A stretch of DNA of 64,000 bases from Scortum barcoo (lineage: Eukaryota; Chordata; Actinopteri; Centrarchiformes; Terapontidae): NCBI GenBank assembly GCA_023238725.1, contig CM041552.1, positions 18,202,487-18,266,486 of the forward strand. The letters are read 5' to 3'. Of this stretch, positions 36,770-49,457 are shown piece after piece (within the stretch, counting starts at the first letter, position 1; every line of letters starts with the position of its first letter). Both the position numbers and the translations under genes were made by a program. The notes beneath the pieces were generated by a model that saw only the letters and a program-made list of their open reading frames with translations, did not search any database and had not been told where the DNA came from.

Positions 36770-37017
36770 GCAGGGCGTACTTTCTGGCTGCTGATTAATG
36801 ACAGTCATTTGTCAGGCAGAGGTGGATAAAACAGTGAATATTATCTTTGTGCTAAGGGCCAGGGCACATCACACTCTCCCCCTCGTGTCTTTTATAAGTG
36901 GTTGAACACAGCAGCACGCCGGGACACGCAGACAGCCCGGCAGCCAGCAGATTTATTCTCATTACTTCTCTATTAGGACATCAGCTTTCACTGATCAGGC
37001 CCTACATCTTTATACCG

Positions 37018-37135
37018 ACATGAGAAAGAGGAAGAGAGGTGGATGGAGGGTAGAGAGGAGAGGAGAGGAGGAATGACAGCGGGGAAAAGAAGGGAGAAAT
37101 GGGGAGAAAAAGAAAGACTCTATAAAGGAGAGGGG
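37018..37135. repeat. Purine-rich tract
   Basis: AGAGGAGAGGAGAGGAGG-like sequence on the plus strand. Confidence 0.8.
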
Positions 37136-37139
37136 AAAC

Positions 37140-38400
37140 TTGACATTTCTGAATTTGATTAATATAAGTCTAAATCATCCTATTTGGAGAGTCATAGTCC
37201 AGTACTCCCCTTGGTAAATGGCATTTATCTGCCCTTATGCTGTCCTTCAGTGCAGAGATTAACAGATTCGCTTTGCTTTGACCTTCTGAATCAGAGGCAG
37301 GAATGAAAAAAGGACCAGATCGTAAACATGTTTACTTGGTAATTTTTTAAAACTAATTTACGGAGAAATAAACACGCTGTGAGGAAAACCATGTGGAAAA
37401 ACTATGATGGTTTTTCACTGAGATGATAAGATGCCTTTTTTTGTGGTCTCCAGTGCCTGAGAGTAAAGTCAGAAGAAAAACTGTTAGTACCTGGTCTGCG
37501 TACTGTAGACATTATTTGGGAAGGCCTGAGAAAAAACTCACAATTTACTCACAATAAGACACCAACATTAGTCTAATCAGTGGCACTGCCTTTTTGCCTT
37601 GTTGACATGGTTTCTCCTTGCCAATCGGATTTGCATGGGCATAAGCTACTGACGGGCGGTTGTTCTGACTTTCTGAGACATGTTCGACACAAATCAAAAC
37701 ATAACTCATATCCGTGATGGCATTATCACAAATCCTTTGTGGCTGAGATTACAATGACACACACTGCACTTTCTATCTGAGGTCTAAAATATGCTGCGTG
37801 AATGTTTGAACCTGACAAACATGAATCTGAGTAAGTGAAGGCCCTATCATTGAGAGAAAGCACAGAAGAATTTGGGAACAAATATTTAATGTTCCCCTGC
37901 CTTAAGTGGCTCGACTGCAAATGCCTCAAGGTGAGTGTGTGACTGGAAAATTATTAGGTGAAGTGATTACAGCAAGGTCAGAGTAAAGACAGAGAGGGAG
38001 GTGTAGATTTGCATATCTGTGTATCACATGCACAGAAAGATATTACTGTATTGGCGATAAGGTACAGAGAAAATGTTTCCCAGAGTCACTTGTTAGAAAG
38101 ATAAACCAGATCCATACAGTCAGTATATATGGAATGATGCAGAACACAGATGCATTAAATATGTATTCAGAAAGTGATTTCACAGGAAAGATGTGTCAAA
38201 ATGTTAATGTATTTCATTACTAGAAATATTCAACACCAAAGTTATTAAAAGAGATGGTTCAAAAACGTACAAATACTAATAGTGGGAGCAGGAAAAGCTT
38301 CAGAGTGAATAGTTCATTCTCACGCCTTGACCCCTGACTCTCCTTTACCCTTTGATACCTCGGCTGATTCTTCACTAGGGTCAAACACATTCACCTGGAA
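37140..38400. other. Intronic unique sequence
   Basis: No gene, element or strong repeat recognised. Confidence 0.5.
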
Positions 38401-38664
38401 CCACACTCAAAATGGCCCATAATCCAAGAAAGACTCAGGTGTGTTTCCTTGCTCTTATTCAGACTATGACCAAAAAGAAACAAGGGTTGAAAAAATGCCG
38501 GTCGTCTCCCTCGCTTTCTTTCATTCCAACCTTTTCTCTCTCCACCCAGTGTCCCTGTCTCTCTCTGTGTGTCTCCCAACTATGCAACCAATAAATAGCG
38601 CAGCATGCTTAGTTATTTCCTCATTGGGACAGACAGAGAATGAGAGGTGGGGCTGAGTGCCACT

Positions 38665-38800
38665 GCCACTATATGCACCTGACTGCCGTAAATCACCGCC
38701 ACAGCGGTCCCATCTTCATGCTGGAGATTTAATGAACTACCGCAGGCTTTTTATGCCTCTTAAGGCTCGCTGAGTGACCACTTTGTAGTTGTTCAGAAGA
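38665..38800. promoter_or_regulatory. Weak candidate conserved non-coding element
   Basis: Unique sequence with GTAAATCACCGCCACAGCGG (RUNX-like CCACAG), GATTTAATGAAC and CTTTTTATGCC. Lower confidence than the other blocks. Confidence 0.28.
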
Positions 38801-39286
38801 GAGGCGACGCTGCCTCTGCCCACTAAATCTTCCCTGTGCCACAGAGGAGAAAATCTTCCTTTATTCATGGGCTATTTACCAGATCCAGATTTATTACGGG
38901 GGGTGCTCTAACAAAAGGGGGGTGAGAGACAAAACCCCGACTTCCCTCCTCCCCCAAGGCAAGCTGGGATAGAGACCTGGGAGCCCAACGACTCATCCTC
39001 GCTGGGCTTGTTTGGCCGTGAAAGTGTGTGTGTGTGAAGGAGTGCCTTTTTTATAGGGTAAGAGTGCAATGGAGACCTCAATCCGCCCTCTCTTAATGAG
39101 TGTTCTGCTTGGGGCAAGAAATATGAAGGAGGTATACACGCTCTCTGGAAAAGGGCACACCTGAAAACACACATTAATGCATGCAGGTGTATCTGGGTAT
39201 CCAAACAAGACTATTTAAGTGTAAAAATACTACGCATATATACACTACATATATCTGATCTGTCCCCTCACTGACCCGTGGGCACC

Positions 39287-39304
39287 GTGTTACCCTGGTA
39301 ACAC
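39287..39304. promoter_or_regulatory. Perfect palindromic X-box (RFX-type site)
   Basis: GTGTTACC-CT-GGTAACAC has two exact 8-base arms. The inner part fits the RFX X-box consensus GTNRCC(N0-3)RGYAAC fully. Function is inferred from the motif only. Confidence 0.5.
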
Positions 39305-40599
39305 ACCTCTAAGCCCCTTGTTGTGTTGCGTTGGCTGTGGGGTCATGGGTTACAGGTCAAAGAGATACTTATAAAAACATGACCTTTTGTGATGGCTTTG
39401 TCAAAGGACCTTGACAAACGCCTTAGATGTCTTCACTCCGAAAACTCGCTCCCTTAACACAGGACTGCATGTGTGACTGCACACGGTGAGGGTGTATTAA
39501 ATGAGGGATAATTCTGTGCTGTACGTAGATAGGTCTACACACTGGTGCGGCATGAAAACACCTGTCCGCATTACATTCCTCTGGCATTACAAAGGCCAGT
39601 GGCTAATGCTCACAGCTCACCTGTCTCCCTGCAGCCTGCCACCACTTGTACCCAGCAGTTCATGGACTTTGCTGACCCAGCTTTGACCCTGTTGCATTGT
39701 GTCTCCTTGTTCCTCTTGAATAGATCACACCCTCCTCCTCCTCCTCCTCTGTAAGGGAGGTGCCCTTTCCACAGCTCCTACTTTGGTTCTCTTTGTGTTT
39801 CCTTGTTATTTCAACTCTGTGCCAGGCTGCTATCTGCCCGTTCGATGGCATCGTTGCTTTTAGCCTGCTGACTCCCGAAGTGCTGTGGCGATTCTGATGT
39901 TGCCCTCTTGGTCTTTGTCATTTTCTCTTCTGTTTGTGTACTCGTTTAGCTTAATTTCCTCTACCTTCCAGTGAAACTTGAACATGAAACACACAAACAA
40001 AAAAAGCTCAATTTGGAAATGATGAGTGATCTGTTATTTCATATCAGATTTGAGGGAAGCAGAAATCAGCTTACAGTGTACTACCTCGTCGCTCATCCAG
40101 GGATAACCACACAACTTGAGTATTTCTAAGCAAAATGAGTCCTTATGGACTTCAAGCAGACTTTTCCAGGCTTTTCTGCCACTTTTTCATTAGCAGCATG
40201 AAAGAAGCCTGTCGGAAACTCCACTGGTGCACAGACACAGCTGTGAGCTTTTGAGTTCGAGCAAAACTTTTGCTCAACAATAATTCATAGAAAAAAGAAA
40301 AAAAAGCAGACAGATTAATTACTGAATTTGATCTCGCTAGAGAAACTCTCTGAGAATGTAAAGTTAGCAGAGATAAGGGAGACATCAAACGGCCACATGT
40401 GTTTGCTTATTTTTTAAAAAGCTGGGACTTGTTATCAGGGCTGGGCAGGACTTTAGGCTCCACACATCTTGTTGTTGTGGAGCCTTTCTAGTCTTGAGTG
40501 TGCTGAGGAGATGGGGGGTGTGTGGGGGGTGGTTAATGGCAGTACTGGTGTGTGTCTGTGTATGTGTGTGTGTTCGTGTGTATGATGATGGGGCTTGAA

Positions 40600-40626
40600 C
40601 CCTGCTGCTAAGCCCCCCCCCCCCTC
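40600..40626. repeat. Poly-C tract
   Basis: About 11 C followed by TCCCGC. Confidence 0.85.
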
Positions 40627-40859
40627 CCGCACAGGCAGAGGCCAGTGTCTGGATGGGTGCCAGAAGTTCTGAACTAATATTCACAATAATGTTCCTGCTC
40701 CGAGGGGCCAGCGACAGAAAACACTGTGGAGTCGTGCCAGCTTTTACTCCCCTCCTGTTCTCCTCTTTCCACTGCCCCACCATACCTCCCTCAGCTCAGG
40801 GAGTCTCTCTTTCTGTAGTTCTACCCTTCTTGCGCTCTCTCTCTAACCATTTTTAAAGC

Positions 40860-41090
40860 TTATGGCAAAGTGAAGTGAGTTTGGTGATATGCTTGTTTGT
40901 GTGTGTTTGCTTCATCCCGACACTGTTATTAAGGCACCATGTAAAGCCTTAAAGTGTGCACACAATTGCAAGTTAGTTTGTGTTTTTCTCTGTGGTCAGC
41001 TGTCAATGGCGTAAATAGTATAAAGTCTCTGTGTTTAATAATGGAAAAGGCAGCAATTATTAAGAAATCATAGCTTTTTTAATAGAATCA
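40860..41090. other. AT-rich intronic sequence
   Basis: Nothing recognised. Confidence 0.45.
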
Positions 41091-41099
41091 TGATTTTAC

Positions 41100-41158
41100 T
41101 TTATATATGTATATATGTGTGTGTGTATACACACACACAAACATACACATACATATAT
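41100..41158. repeat. TG/CA/TA-rich imperfect inverted repeat with a perfect 24-base palindrome
   Basis: TATATATGTATATATG, then a perfect palindrome at 41116-41139 centred on GTATAC, then CATACACATACATATAT. The alternating purine-pyrimidine sequence could adopt a cruciform or Z-DNA. Confidence 0.85.
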
Positions 41159-41385
41159 CATTGTTTATTTCTCTGTATATCATATGGTTACTATGTTTTA
41201 TTGTAGCATTGAATGGAAGAATACATCATTCAAAATAGTCTGAATTACATTTTGATAAAGCTTGCATTACATCATGACAAGAATAAAATTAGGAGTTAAA
41301 AATAAAATCTACGTTTCCTGTAAATTTAAACTATTGTTATTCATCATTGATGAAGTTTGTGTTTAACAGAAGGTGTCATTAGAGA

Positions 41386-41410
41386 GGGTTTTTTTTTTTT
41401 TGTTTTTTTG
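41386..41410. repeat. Poly-T tract
   Basis: About 15 T, G, then 7 T. Confidence 0.9.
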
Positions 41411-41944
41411 CATGAAATACCTCCGCTGGTTTAAACCCAACAGCCCAGCAGTTCGAGCAGATGATCTGGCATCAGTGGAGCTATGTTTGCTGCCTCACGT
41501 TGCTGACTGCCAGACCACTGTAATAGGCAACCAATGGCTGCATTTGCAATTAAGTTACCTTGGAGTTCTTTTTCAAGATGTCTTCCCGTTATTTCTTCTC
41601 CCTCTGCACTATGTATGACATCAAGTCAAATCCCAAGGCGCACCTTAGCCAGTCTCCATATCTCACAGTTCCTAAATTCTCATCTAACACAACTGAGGTT
41701 CATGTACTTATGTGACCTGACCAGTGATCCCTGAATGGTAATTCTGTCTCAGACTCGTATTGAATATGGCCGTTGGCTCACTTCACAGCACACCGGCGCA
41801 GAACCAGTGTTTTATTGCGCTCTCTATGTGTGTGCGCTGCTGTATGTGAAGCAGGGAGACAGAGACGTACTGTATCTCCTCTGAGCCATCTCCTCTCACT
41901 ACTCTTTATGGACCCTAATCACACTAGTGGCATTTATCTTAGCA

Positions 41945-42065
41945 TTGTGTGTGTGTGTGTGTATGTGTCTGTTTGTAGGCATGTAGAATGTTTTTGTGCG
42001 CGAGCATGGTGTCTATGTCCATGTGTGTAAATGTGTGTGTATGTGTGTGTGTTTGTGTGTGTATG
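41945..42065. repeat. Degenerate GT-rich stretch
   Basis: (GT)8 at about 41946-41962, and interrupted GT runs at 42020-42065. Confidence 0.85.
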
Positions 42066-42224
42066 TCAGAGGCATGCTATTGCTGCTGCACCTCACCTCC
42101 CTCAACAACCCGGCTGATTGTTCCACTGATGACAGAATGCATCACCCCCCCACCCACCCGCCCACTCCCACCTCCACACCCCAAAAAAACTGATGATGCT
42201 GTCGCCCTGAAATCCCTTTTGTAG

Positions 42225-42425
42225 CCTTACCATCGGGAATCACCATAAATAACCATGACATCATCCCATTCTTATCTATGGGACGTCCCGTGCTGATCGA
42301 TAGCGCAGCTCCTGCAGTGTAAATAGCTTCTAATGCCCCATCTTCCCCTTCAAATAGGTCTACATTATTTATGATGGCTGTTAGGTTACCAGTCCAGGAC
42401 ACAATTTATTTCACTCCACCCCTGC
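42225..42425. promoter_or_regulatory. Candidate conserved non-coding element
   Basis: Unique block with ACCATAAATAACCATGACATC, TGCTGATCGATAGCG, GTAAATAGCTTCTAATGCC and ACATTATTTATGATGG, lying between GT-rich and CA-rich repeats. Confidence 0.4.
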
Positions 42426-42535
42426 TCCTATTATACCACTGCTTTTGACTCTTGATGGGAGATTGGGAGGGAAGCATTCATCGCGCGCAGGAAAAAATTA
42501 CGCATGCCTGTGTTTTCAGAAAAGCACCCTAAACA

Positions 42536-42538
<3 letters not shown>

Positions 42539-42578
<40 letters not shown>
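42539..42578. repeat. (CA)20 microsatellite
   Basis: Uninterrupted CA dinucleotides. Confidence 0.97.
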
Positions 42579-42580
<2 letters not shown>

Positions 42581-42867
42581 TAAACTCCCAGAGAGGTCCA
42601 AAAGGCTCATCACTGGGATGAGGTTGTGAGAGGCAGAGGAGGGAGGAGGATGGAGAAAAAATGAGGAGGAGCGAAAGTGGACCTGAGTGCTGCCTGGTCC
42701 CACCCTGTGGTAATGATGGGACATCCGTTACTCAGATGACAGTGAGAGTGGCAGGCCTATTTGCTGCGTGTCGCGCGGCCGCCGGCGTGCTGTGACGGAT
42801 TGGACAGACAGAGCGGTTGGAGGCTGCGTGGAAATGACAGGCTGCATTTCCATTTGGGTGAAAAATC

Positions 42868-42894
42868 TGGCTAACGTGGCTAACATGGCTGGGT
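42868..42894. repeat. Three 9-base tandem units (TGGCTAACR)
   Basis: TGGCTAACG, TGGCTAACA, then a degenerate TGGCTGGGT. Confidence 0.8.
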
Positions 42895-43299
42895 GGGTGC
42901 GGAGAGAAGGGGCCACATGGGCCGGCCAGGGCCCAGCCTGTCTACCGTTTTCTTGTTGGTTGGTCAGCCTGTCTCTTTGCCTTGACTTCCTCTGTCTACT
43001 GATTTGTATGTGCAGCTGCCCATCTGTTTGTCTCTGTGCAAATTACTATTTGAAAACATGAAATAAGGTACTTAGTGGCAGCAGATGACCTGGTAAAGGT
43101 ATTCAAAATTTATTTTGTACATTTTTAAACTGAGATATCAAGAGATATAAAGTTAAAAAATATATAACTCCCCCACACACACACTCTGGGAGCAGTTAGT
43201 TGTCTTATAGCCTATGTGCAAGGATATGTGTGTATGTCAGTGTGTTTGCGGAGCTCTGCCAGCTCTGTGCTGTTGGATTGAGACAGACGCGGCAGAGGA

Positions 43300-45400
43300 T
43301 TATGGGAATTATCAACACAGACAGTTTGTAACTGTTTCTCATAGACACTAGAATAACACAGCATATCATATTCATCATTTAACACAAACACAAGACCATA
43401 CACTAAGCAAGCAGCCGTCCTGTGAAAACTTTTATGGCTAAAAGGTTGGGGTTTGGGGACTTATTTCACCAGGGGAGGAAAGACAGACTTTTTGCTGAGG
43501 TGGACAGCTCACGAGTCAGAAAAGAGGGGCAGCGGAGTGTTATTCTCCGAGCAAAACCCAGGGATTTGTGTGTGAGGAATGTTCATCCTCACGCCTCATT
43601 GGTGTTCTCATTGCTGTGCGCGGATCGTGCAGTGGAGATGGGACACCCTAGATTTACGGGACGTGTCAGAAGCTTCACAACCTCGGGCCCCCTGGGGCCA
43701 ATCTCCTGTCTTGATCTGGCCTGCAAGGAAAACAACCGTCCCTCACAGCCTGACAGTGAGGTGGAGCCATCCAAACACACAGGGAGGACGGAGACTGGTG
43801 GAAATTAGGAATGTCAAGGAGGGAGGCGGGGATGGAGGGAGGCCACCTTTGGCGAGGGCCGCCGCAGCTCTGGCAGTCTGATCGTTCACACATCACTACA
43901 CAGTGATGAAATTGCAGAGTTGGGCTCCTGCAGAAACTGAAGGCTGATGACTTTATCTTAGCGAAGTAACGTCAATGGGAAGTTTCCATGGTAACGTATA
44001 CAAACAAACAAAGTGGCTGATCTGATCAAGACCTGCTGTTCAACAGGTGTTCACATTCAGTAGCTATTAGCTGTAGTTTAGTCATAGCCTTATTAAATGC
44101 ACTTAAAAGAGAAAGAAAGAGAGTGTTTAAACTCTCTCTTTCCCCCCACAATCTTTCTCAGCGTTGCTCATAAACCTCAGAATCCTCAAAGAGAAGAGAA
44201 GTTTTGGCTGCCTAAAGCCCACAAAGGCCTTTTTGTCCCCTGCAGGAACTGGTAGCTGTTCAGGAAGTGGAGCCCAGTGCCAGCAGGATGATTTATGGCT
44301 CTTGTGTCCTGGGTGGTGGTGGTTGGACCTGGTCCCACTGTCACTCAGGGCCAGAGAGGAGCACTGCATGGCCCAATCAGAGGCTGCCCAGAACTCTGAA
44401 GACATTACAATGCCTGTCATAAAGTGGCTTGGAGGGAAGGGAAGCGGCCATAAAACAGCTTGGAGAAAGGGAACAATTGGAGAAGAGAATACGGATGACA
44501 CAAACCCTGCTCTCACAAACTCTGGCCTGGTCTGTGTTGGCATCCTCTCCCCTGCTCTGCTCTCATCTCCAGTTTTGGGCTGATGACAAAGCGTAATTCG
44601 GCTGAGAAATTGATTTTGCGATTTTTTTTTCCCTTCATCTCTGCAGAAGACGCTAACTCGTTAGGACTTCACATGACTTGCCAGGACTGGAGACAACAAT
44701 TAGTTTGTTGGAGATGTCAGAAATGGCCACTGAGTTTCGCAGGAAGAAATCCCTTGTGACGGATCGGTGCTGACAGCGCAGGCTGACGAGGAGGGAGCGA
44801 CAGACTCCCAGAGCGCCCTGTATAGTGGAAGGAACCTTTGGGCTGCATTAACCCTTATCTGTGAGCACCGACGAACAAAGTTCCCTCACAGACTACCTGC
44901 TGTAGCCTGGAAAATCCTATTACAGACTGCAGTGGGACACTTTGGAACACTCCGCCGGGAAATCTGTCTCCCTCGGCACGTACCAGAGACAGGACATCGA
45001 GTTCTCTCGCCACCTCCTCGGCTCATTCTGCCTCTCTTTCATTCACTCTGACTGATTTAGTCTCTCTCTTTTGTACTCTTCTTTCCCCTTTATCTGTCTT
45101 TGCCTCTCTTCTGCCTCATCTATCACTCTTGTTTTTACCCTGTCTAGTTGTCTACTTTTGCCTATCCTATATTCTCATAGACTACCCCCTCGGTCGCTGT
45201 GCATAAGCATGTTTTAAGTCCCTTTTTCATCCCAGTCACCCGTACCCCGCCACTCTCTCCCAGGAGGAGAAACACTATCTATTCCCAGCCATCTTCGGAT
45301 GAGTGAGCTGCATTTATCTGTGGATTCAAGGGTGACTGCCATGTGTAATGCTCAATCCCCTGGCCCATGCTAAAGTTTAGAAAAATATAACACAAAACAC
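43300..45400. other. Intronic unique sequence
   Basis: Plus- and minus-strand open frames of up to about 139 residues at 43422-43896 and 44127-44583 have no recognisable domain and overlap each other. Pyrimidine-rich at 45050-45170. Confidence 0.5.
43982..43995. promoter_or_regulatory. X-box-like (RFX-type) site
   Basis: GTTTCC-AT-GGTAAC: the right half is a perfect RFX half-site and the left differs by one base. Confidence 0.42.
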
Positions 45401-46000
45401 ATGAGCGCACGGTATGCCTGATGTCTAATCCAATATGTCCAGTAAGCATTCCATTTTTATTGCTCAATTTACATCTTCAAACAATGAACAATGCTGGGGA
45501 TGAAAAAGATACCCTGCAAAAGCTGCTGTAATGTAGTTAGAATAACATTCCTGGAGTCGCTGTGAGAGTAAACAAGAAATGTAACTCTGCAGAACACAAA
45601 TGAAGTCTGATTTGTAGCATATGCAGCACTACAGTGCAGTATCTAGAGATCACTTTAGAAAGAACGCTTGGAGGAGAAGTAGTTTTATGTTTTGTAGCCA
45701 TGTATGTATCCATTACTCAATAATTTCTGCTTTTAATTCTCCCAAAAATATTGTAAAGTTTAAAATTATTCTGATCTTGTTTGCAAATAGTTGCATGAGC
45801 AGGTACAGTAGATTATTTCCATATTTTAAAAGACAACACCTACCATTTAGTTCTCATGAGTTAAAAGGAATGCATGTGTATTCTGAATATAATTAAACAT
45901 CCCCTTTTGTAATTATGAAATGACAAAAATTGATGGACTGTACCATTATTATGCAACCTAAAAGCAATTACAAAACAATTATTGACCAGGATGTGATCCT

Positions 46001-46025
46001 GGGTTATTACCATGGTAATTAACCC
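46001..46025. promoter_or_regulatory. Palindromic X-box-like site inside an extended hairpin
   Basis: ATTACC-AT-GGTAAT (46006-46019) is a perfect 14-base palindrome, flanked by GGGTT and AACCC, which pair if one T bulges. Confidence 0.4.
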
Positions 46026-46238
46026 CATTAAATACAAGAGCCACACTAATTTAAAATGTGACCTTCAAACACTGTACAAATTATTAACAAAAACACTCTT
46101 GGTTAATTGGAGCTCTGTGCAAGTATAGGCCAAAAAAACGCTTTTGATTGCGAAGTGATGTCATTGAGAGTGGCTGTTCTCAGGTGTGTGAGCAGGAGCA
46201 CAGTGTTGTGTTAACTGCGAAGGAGGAAGGCATATTCC

Positions 46239-46241
<3 letters not shown>

Positions 46242-46327
<86 letters not shown>
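46242..46327. repeat. Compound (TA)n(CA)n microsatellite
   Basis: About 22 TA units (to 46285) run directly into about 21 CA units. Confidence 0.98.
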
Positions 46328-46329
<2 letters not shown>

Positions 46330-47190
46330 ATATAAAAAATATTGCAGGCTCATAAGGATTAAAATGTTCACTTTGCTAAAAGTAAATAGTATAACCAGCA
46401 AAACACACTTTAAGTATCAAAATAAAAGCACTCATATTACTGATTTACCAACTTCTGTTGAGTAGCTTATGTATTTTAATAAATCATATTTTATAAACCA
46501 ATCATGTTTATATCTGAAATAGTAATTTGAAAAGACCTTTGCACCTATGGCGTTAAGAGAAATATAGTGGGGTAAAAAGTTATTTTCCCCCTTAAATATG
46601 TAGCACAATAGCAATGTAAATTAACAAATTCAAAATACTCAAGCATAGTACCTTAAAACTGCACTTGTGTAAATATACTTGTTATTTTCCAACATAGTAA
46701 AGTGTGCACATGTTTTAGGTAGTGGTAAAATCCAACATGCATTATGCCACATAAATTTGGCGTATACATCACAAATGATACACCTACGATCAGTTCAATG
46801 ACCTGCATGTTAACTTCACATGAGGAACTGCTTTCAAGAATTGAAATATAAATAATGAAAGCTTCTGCTATCAGTGATAACACAGCCAATACTGGTAGTG
46901 CTGAGGGAGTGCAAAGTTTATCACCTTTGCATTTACTACTACTCTGTGACAGTACTGCACAAAGTAAAATATCCATCAGTCTAGGGAGACGCCACACTTA
47001 TTTATCTTATCATTTACTAATTTGTGTCAGGAAGCAGGATGCCGTCACCTCACATGCAAAACCATCCCTGAGCAACCTGACATGGTCTTCCTTTCTGTCA
47101 ATCATTTGCTCCTCAGACATCCCTGGCTTTTTGCACTTACTCCCAGGCCACATCTGGGGGGAACAGACAGGCCCAGCTCACAAATATTGA
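46330..47190. other. AT-rich intronic sequence
   Basis: No gene recognised. The minus- and plus-strand open frames of about 110 residues near 46653-47190 overlap and look like chance. Confidence 0.5.
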
Positions 47191-47224
47191 CTTTCCAATA
47201 ACATGAGAGTGCACAGCAGCCTAT

Positions 47225-47470
47225 CATATGGCTCGAATTAAAGCATTATGACATAATAGAGCGGCGTCGGGGTTAAGACCTCATTACTGCCACCCGGGGC
47301 CTCTGCTTTCTCTCTCTCTAAACCTGGCAGCTCTCAGTTCTGGTTTTGGACCTGCTCCACTCTAATTGGAGCAGCAATATGGAGTAATTGGAAGAGGGGT
47401 ACGGTGTTACTGTGCTGAATGTGGCCCGGCCTGCGTTTTTTAGCGCTTAACCCAATAATAAGCTCTCAAA
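47225..47470. promoter_or_regulatory. Candidate conserved non-coding element
   Basis: CGAATTAAAGCATTATGACATAATAG, CTCTAATTGGAGCAGC and GGAGTAATTGGAAG in unique sequence. CTCTAATTGGAG is a near-palindromic homeodomain-like site. Confidence 0.36.
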
Positions 47471-48146
47471 CCAGACCGCACCGTCCCATTACCCTTTGAA
47501 CTGCGTCGCGGAGACAGGGGAGGGATTTAAACATGTGAATGAAAACACACACACACTTGCACTGCACAAACACGCAGAGCAGCACGCCCCATACGGGATA
47601 CATGGATACATAAGTATACGGAGACTGTGACTGTGTGTAGGTTATAATAGCCGTGAGAGAGCGAGGGAGAGTCTGGCAGAGGCTAAGAGGACAGAGGGCC
47701 TTGGCTTGTGCCTGTTTGCGCAGTTCTGACCACAGACACAGAGAAAGTGGTTTCGTAGAGCGGTATTAGCTCTTGATTATTTGCGTTAACCGGTACTTAG
47801 ATTTACTGCCTGGGTAATGTGATCTGACTGGTAGTTAAGCACTAGCAGCAACTCGGGGGCAGGAGAGCCAGGACGGAGTTGCCGTTCCCTCTCCGTTTCC
47901 CCCGGACTGGACCAATAAAAAGCCTGCACGCTCTGCCCCGGAGTCGCGGTCTCTCCCTCCCTCTAACCCTCCCCATCGGGAAGACATTTGGAAACAATCA
48001 GTAGTGTGTTTTAAGGGAAGGCCCTTCCCCTATCAATCCCCCTAGATAAGGTATCTATGAGCCTGGCTCTGTGGCCCCGCACACGGAATTCATCACCTCT
48101 GTTTCCTGTACGCTGTTTAGGGGTCCCCTCATTTTCACTCTTATCT

Positions 48147-48210
48147 GTGCAGAGTGCAGAGTGCAGGGGGCACATTTAGTGTGCACATATGTGTGTGTGT
48201 GTGTGTGCGT
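48147..48210. repeat. Short GTGCAGA tandem repeat and (GT)9 run
   Basis: GTGCAGAGTGCAGAGTGCAG at 48147-48166 and GT dinucleotides at about 48190-48207. Confidence 0.8.
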
Positions 48211-49319
48211 AAACCTTGGGGCTTTACTGTGTTGGTGTATATTTGTGGGTAACTGTGAGTACGTATACACATTCTGAACATGTAGTGCTGATTTTTTGTG
48301 TAAGTGAATAACACCACTTTTTTTCTTCCTTTTTTTCGGATTTCTTGCCCAGGGGAGCTCTGTAGACAGCTGACGAGGTGCATTTGATTCGAGTGCTCCT
48401 GACCTGGGTGGAGTCAACAGCTCTTGCACATTCTCCTCACTCCTTTCCGAATGTTACCTCAGTACTTTCACAACATTTACTGCCTATAGAGTTGTAAATT
48501 AACAGAAGGATGTTTCACATTTTTACTTCTAAGCTCACTCAGTGTAGTGCAACCTCGAAAAAAGCAGCTTTGAGGCTCTTTGGTAGGCAACATAAAAATT
48601 GAAATTCTTGAGGTGACTTTAATTCGAGCTGGCAAACTTTGCTTTGCTACGTGCCATCTGCTCTTCTCTCATTTCTACTTTTACTTTCCTCTGTAAATCA
48701 TCTAATAACACAGACATGTCGTAGGAATAATGGCTTTGACAGAGACTTTGGAGCAGCCTTGCAGTCTTGCAGAGTACATCTTCCTCTGAGTGTTCAGTGT
48801 CCTGTAGCAGAGGCTAGATGATGTAAACGTGTGTTACAAGGCAGGCAGTAGCGTTTATGTCCCGCCGATGAGTCAATGCACCTGCATATAAATTCTATTA
48901 TATCTGTGGCTGTCTAGACGTTTGTCATTGTGTCACTGAGTTCGCCCTGCGTGTGTTTCCGATCAGATCAGCCTCCTCTTTTCACCTCAGAGTGGGTTAT
49001 GTGTGTGTTGTGACTCCCACCGTGAGTGATCGGTTAGTCAGATTTTTGCCCCCCGTCTGAGCTTTTCAAACAGGTGAACTCCTCCTTCCTCATCCCTCCT
49101 TTTCCCAACCTCCTTCTTCAATCAAACGAGTCCTTCCATTCACTTCAGATCTAATAAGGCCCACGACCTTTGGCCTGCTTGAACGGACCCCTGATGAGAG
49201 CCTCCTTCACCTGGTATTGTGCTGCCGGCTACACCTTCCAATTGGCATAGCCCCCGCTCACGCCCGCCTTTGTCCTTCTGCAATTCACTCTGACTTTGTT
49301 CAGTTAGTTAACCTAGCTT

Positions 49320-49457
49320 CCCCTCCCTGCTGGGAACTCAGACAGAGAAAGAGGGAGGAGGAGAGTGTGAGGAGGAGAGGGTGGAGGAGGAGGGGGTGTC
49401 AGTGCTAAGGAATGAAGGGGAAATCAGAAATTTGAATAGTTTTTTTTTTTTTTTTTT
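49320..49457. repeat. Purine-rich tract followed by poly-T
   Basis: GAGGAGGAGAGTGTGAGGAGG-like sequence at 49340-49395, and an 18-base T run at 49440-49457. Confidence 0.85.

Noticed and set aside
43422..43896. Plus-strand open frame of 128 residues with basic and Ser-rich segments
   Set aside because: Overlaps a second plus-strand and two minus-strand frames, no domain, no convincing splice sites.
44108..44145. AGAGAGT...ACTCTCT hairpin
   Set aside because: Only 7 paired bases, arising from adjacent GA- and CT-rich runs.
44127..44583. Pair of about 139-residue open frames on both strands
   Set aside because: Mutual antisense overlap and no recognisable family; likely chance in moderate-GC DNA.
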